Below are positions 19,914 to 23,063 of a stretch of DNA of 23,063 bases, piece after piece. A model generated the notes under the pieces. That model was given only the letters and a program-made list of their open reading frames with translations, had not been told where the DNA came from and ran no database searches. Source of the DNA: Basidiobolus ranarum (lineage: Eukaryota; Basidiobolomycota; Basidiobolomycetes; Basidiobolales); NCBI GenBank assembly GCA_040143965.1, contig JASJQH010007050.1:1-23063 (forward strand). Direction: 5' to 3'. Position 1 is the first letter of the stretch; every line of letters starts with the position of its first letter. Both the position numbers and the translations under genes were made by a program.

Positions 19914-20195
19914 CTAGCTCACTAGGACCATCGCTTTCATTGGATTAAATCCATCGAGACGATGATCAACAGTATCAGTAGTTATCGGGCACTTTGCTTT
20001 AGAAAATGCACTAAAGAGGGCTTCTAGATCGATTAGAGAGCTGAGAAAAATAGTAACGTCTTTAACATCGAGTGTCGAAGGATCTAGGCTCTTGTCAGAA
20101 ACCTCAATATCTATGCACTGCCATCGATAGATGTACCAACAAGTCACATCTTGAAAGCGATTCCATTGCCCCATATAACCATAGGTTTTGATCAT
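19914..20195 (-). pseudogene. LINE reverse-transcriptase relic
   Basis: A 93-codon minus-strand frame includes DVTIFLSSLIDLEALFSAFSKA (residues 46-67). This closely resembles the LINE/Tad-like reverse-transcriptase segment that starts at the YADD active site (usual form ADDVTIFLSS..DLEAL...FSKAS). Only one aspartate remains where two are expected (residues 43-47 read DVKDV), the catalytic box is lost, and flanking sequence has no continuation of the domain in frame. The normal element is several kb, so this is a small, dead fragment. It is not a gene of the host. Confidence 0.55.
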
Positions 20196-20209
20196 TGATA
20201 TGGCACAAA

Positions 20210-21550
20210 TTAATTTTCCATCTACTGATTTCTTTATCAGGTCTCAGCAATCTGGGTGAGAAGATCATGAGAGATAGCTGAAGTTTTAGAACTCCAAGGT
20301 GTCAAGAGAAACTAATAAATCCAACCAAGCAGCTTCAAATTAATATATACATTTCGGGGTCTAAATCCACTCCCAACCTTTGTTTTTCATTCACCATTGC
20401 AAACATTTACCGAGCCATCGCATTAGTGCCTCCTATTACGCAATCTTACCCTGGCACTTCCCAACATCTGTACCTTGATGACTATGTAAACACATCTCCA
20501 GTGGGCAACCTGGTCAGCAATGTTACGTGGATTGTCTGATTTTGACATTCCGCACTGAGGATTACAAGCTTTGCGATATTAATCAGCCAACAATCATCGG
20601 CTTATCCAGAAGCGGTCACAAATGAAAGATCGACAAAAGCTTCCTCAACCTAGTGACGACATGGAAACCGCCTATAGACGAGGGCAGTATAGACTCAATT
20701 TATATGATACATGCTCGTCACCAATAACTGCGTACTATCCCTTAATAAGGTTCACATCTTATATACAGGATGAAACTCGTCGGCTGCATATATCAATTTC
20801 TAATCGGGGATCACTATTGCTGTGGCAGAGCAGAGGCATACATGATTGAAACGAACAGCCTCTGTCGGTCATACGAGCTGCTATTGATGCCACTTTATGC
20901 TTTCAGCCTTGTGAAGTATTGTCTGGCAAGGTTCGGCTCAGTATCAGGTTTCGCCACTTATCAAAGCCATCTACATGTCTCCCGCCCTCACGGCAATTCA
21001 ATACCATCATATTTCCCTAAATGGGTTTTGAATGTCAAATAAATTCTGGATAAATGGAATGTATACACCATCTCATTCTATAGCTTAGCTTCGGAATCCA
21101 TCATGGGGTGATGTGTTACGACACTATCGATAGCTGATGGTATGCAACTTGCAATCACCCTAATCTGATTAATTGCAACATACGCGTCAAGCGAGTGAAC
21201 GACGTGATGTTACAAGATATCGATGAAATAATGTTCACAGGAAGTATTGATTTCAGGAGTTGCTGGTAGATCTTCACTGATAGCTTCACTTCTTTGTGCA
21301 GAATCACTTGGATTTGCCCTCAAATGCAGAAAAACAATGAGCCATTTCTCTAGGAGGTAGGATCAGTGGGGTGAATTTTCCTTTTTGGTATTCATCCCCT
21401 TATATTGAATCCATATATTTTCCAGTAACAAAGGAATGGATCCAGAATCGCTGCACAAATGATCATCAGTGAATTTATAAAGATTGCCCAGTGTAACTGA
21501 AATTCATATATTTATCTTCTCTGAGGAACCTAGTCTCGAACTTCACAGCT
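20210..21550. other. Gene-free stretch upstream of the CBM20 gene
   Basis: About 1.3 kb. Two plus-strand frames (20622-20849 and 20770-21042) have ATG starts but no motif and overlap in different frames. They may be further repeat debris. No RNA gene or array was seen. Confidence 0.5.
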
Positions 21551-21565
21551 CTACGTTGAGCATGA

Positions 21566-21571
21566 TATAAA
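21566..21571 (+). promoter_or_regulatory. TATA-like element of the CBM20 gene
   Basis: TATAAA 27 bases upstream of the ATG at 21598. If used, the 5' leader would be very short; otherwise the word may be incidental in AT-rich DNA. Confidence 0.3.
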
Positions 21572-21597
21572 GACTATCATCTACCTAAAACACTCTA

Positions 21598-22386
21598 ATG
21601 CTTAACGGAATCTACTATTTCTTCTCAAACGCCTGGAACGGCTTCAAATCCCTGTATGTTCCGCCGGCCACATCCCCACTGACCGAGGCACGTAATGAGA
21701 TTGATCAAGTCAAGAAAGAAATACAACAGTTAAAAGCGGAAAATAACCGACTCAAAAATGTCGAACACGATTACCAAAAGAGCATTCGCGAACAGGCCCA
21801 AGAAATTAACGCTCTCAAAGCTTCCATCGCCTCTTATAAGCGCCTTCTTGAAGAAAAGGAATCTTTGTTAGCTGCTGACAAACGTCGTCTAGAAGAAAGT
21901 GAGGCTTCGGTAGCCTCTTACAAACGCCAGTTAGAGGAGAGTAAACCATTCCTCGATGTTATTGAAAAAAATCTAACTAACTTGAAAGACGATAATGGTT
22001 TGGACTACGCTCGTACGCTTGACTATATAATTCTTTCAGCTCTTCGTAATATGAAAGTCTTGACCTTCAAGTTGGAAAATGTATCCTTGGAAGCTGGCGA
22101 TAGAATCTTTGTGTGTGGAGGTCACGTATTGTTGGGTGACTGGGTACCTACATCTAGCTTAGAACTCACTGCCATGGGCTCCAACTACGAGGCTTCAGTC
22201 GGTATTAACGAAGTTACACAGAAGGAGCTGAACCGTCTTCAGTACAAGTATGCACTGCTTCGTGGGGATGCTTGGTATTGGGAGAGCGGTAAGGATCGAT
22301 TTAGAGAAAACCCTACATCTGCCGATGTCGTTGATGGTGAACCAAGAGTGTGGGAGACAACTCCCTGCATGACCAACTCCAAATAA
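21598..22386 (+). CDS. Coiled-coil protein with C-terminal CBM20 starch/glycogen-binding domain
   Basis: The 262-residue protein has three parts. Residues 1-23 are hydrophobic and aromatic with one charge (MLNGIYYFFSNAWNGFKSLYV), like a membrane-associating helix rather than a cleaved signal peptide. Residues 30-130 form a heptad-rich coiled coil with an internal duplication (SIASYKRLLEE at 76-86, SVASYKRQLEE at 104-114). Residues 154-253 form a CBM20 domain: VLTFKLENV at 154-162, VLLGDW at 177-182 with Trp182, LQYKYAL at 214-220, and WYWESGKDRFRENP at 226-239, which carries the usual binding-site Trp and the 'WE.G.NR' consensus with Lys-Asp-Arg variation. There is no catalytic domain. CBM20 binds alpha-glucan, so the protein probably links glycogen to a membrane or partner, much like animal STBD1 in layout but not proven related. 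The ATG is the first in frame; AATAAA follows at 22568. The domain call is firm; the role is inferred. Confidence 0.88.
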   Translation: MLNGIYYFFSNAWNGFKSLYVPPATSPLTEARNEIDQVKKEIQQLKAENNRLKNVEHDYQKSIREQAQEINALKASIASYKRLLEEKESLLAADKRRLEESEASVASYKRQLEESKPFLDVIEKNLTNLKDDNGLDYARTLDYIILSALRNMKVLTFKLENVSLEAGDRIFVCGGHVLLGDWVPTSSLELTAMGSNYEASVGINEVTQKELNRLQYKYALLRGDAWYWESGKDRFRENPTSADVVDGEPRVWETTPCMTNSK

Positions 22387-22567
22387 GCATTTGGTCTATT
22401 TACCTCAAACATCTTAATATTACACCTTAGTCAATATCTTTATTGATTCCTAAAGTCGGAGTGTATTCGTACGAGATTCTCTAAACGCTTGAATTTTAAT
22501 ATGTACCCCACCTTATCTTCAAATGTACTATCCTTGAAATCTAAAGTAAATGTAAACATCTTATTCA

Positions 22568-22573
22568 AATAAA
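22568..22573 (+). terminator. Poly(A) signal of the CBM20 gene
   Basis: AATAAA about 180 bases past the stop at 22386, in AT-rich sequence. Confidence 0.4.
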
Positions 22574-22633
22574 ATAACGCCATTTGGTAAATTGTACGAA
22601 ACTTTGACCGCCAGTAGAATTGATTCGATTCTT

Positions 22634-22660
22634 TGACGTAAGCTCATGTGATCTATAAAT
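22634..22660 (+). promoter_or_regulatory. Possible promoter of the right-edge gene (TGACGTAAG and TATAAAT)
   Basis: TGACGTAAG (22634-22642) matches a bZIP/CRE-type half site, followed by TATAAAT at 22654-22660. A start codon at 22745 lies 85 bases beyond, which is a normal distance. It suggests that a plus-strand transcript begins here and continues past the window. Confidence 0.35.
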
Positions 22661-22815
22661 TGGGCCAGGGTTAGATCAGTATTGATCAGCATAGTGGAGA
22701 GAGAGCGAACAAATAGTTAGAATCAGAGCAAAAGATTCCAGGAGATGGATGACGAGTTTGATATGTCAAAGACGAGTACTACTGTGTATTGGATTCAAAG
22801 CCATTGTGTATTGCA

Positions 22816-22823
22816 CACGTGAC
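22816..22823 (+). promoter_or_regulatory. CACGTGAC E-box
   Basis: CACGTGAC lies 37 bases upstream of the ATG at 22860. The same bHLH-type core appears upstream of the NMNAT gene at 11681-11688. The TGA of a 25-codon upstream frame (22745-22822) overlaps it. Confidence 0.35.
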
Positions 22824-22859
22824 GCTTGTTATCTTTAAATCTAAGACGGAGTAGGGCTC

Positions 22860-23018
22860 ATGTTGGATCCACCAGGATATTACAGCTCACTGACGCAATG
22901 GCGACCCTTTTTCCTGACCCAGAGTTCATTACCCCATGTGCCACCACCTGATGTCACGCTGTCGAGATCCAGTAATGTTATTAGGTTGGAAGCTACACTA
23001 CTAAAACATCACACCAAG
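22860..23018 (+). CDS. Possible first exon of a gene running off the window
   Basis: An ATG at 22860 opens 53 codons (MLDPPGYYSSLTQWRPFFLT..., ending ...LEATLLKHHTK) up to AAG/GTTTGC at 23018/23019, a plausible phase-0 splice donor. Read through, the frame stops two codons later (23025-23027). The encoded peptide has a mixed, gene-like composition with PPP and Ser-rich parts, but I recognise no domain. Upstream are TATA and E-box words, and an alternative small frame at 22745-22822 that might be an upstream ORF or a separate exon. No acceptor can be seen, since the window ends 45 bases later. It may be chance; treat it as tentative. Confidence 0.3.
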
Positions 23019-23063
23019 GTTTGCTGAATCACCTAGCATAGCCAATACAGTGACAATGATCGC

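Noticed and set aside
20622-21042. Two overlapping plus-strand frames with ATG starts upstream of the CBM20 gene
   Set aside because: Different frames, no motif, and no splice signals that join either to the CBM20 gene.

Overview
The window reads as nuclear DNA of a fungus, probably an early-diverging (zygomycete-grade) one such as the Basidiobolus/Entomophthoromycotina type; this placement is inference. Support comes from single-exon genes starting at ATG with A at -3 in several cases, a short intron with GTAAGC donor, CTAAC branch site and TTTTCAG acceptor, AATAAA poly(A) signals after most genes, a POF1-type NMN adenylyltransferase, an alpha-arrestin with PPxY tail, and a seven-helix receptor fused to an RGS domain. 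Seven complete genes and one possible partial gene occupy about a quarter of the 23 kb. The rest is AT-rich, stop-riddled intergenic DNA with decayed transposon pieces.

Layout, left to right: adenine phosphoribosyltransferase (APT1, +, 47-607); a 4 kb gene-free stretch with a 20-nt perfect palindrome; an alpha-arrestin (-, 4627-5601); a 5 kb gene-free stretch with a possible LINE relic near 7.1-7.6 kb and a MITE-like inverted-repeat element at 8531-9190; a tubby/LURP-like protein (+, 10683-11273) closely followed by a POF1-type NMN adenylyltransferase (+, 11751-12533, with a TCACGTGA box upstream); a 2 kb gene-free stretch; a 7TM-RGS protein (-, 14561-16027, with a predicted 3'UTR intron just past its stop); a secreted, cysteine-free, lysine-rich repeat protein (-, 17013-17750); a 3.8 kb gene-free stretch with a minus-strand LINE reverse-transcriptase relic; a coiled-coil/CBM20 starch-binding protein (+, 21598-22386); and a possible first exon running off the right edge (+, 22860-23018).

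There is no operon and no clear shared pathway. Two loose themes appear: nucleotide and NAD supply (APT1, NMNAT), and signalling or membrane trafficking (7TM-RGS, alpha-arrestin). An RGS-bearing receptor and an arrestin would act on related processes in fungi, but their proximity here may be chance. The most interesting candidates are the membrane-anchor-like/coiled-coil/CBM20 protein, which resembles animal glycogen tethers in layout, the 7TM-RGS protein, and the secreted repeat protein of unknown role.
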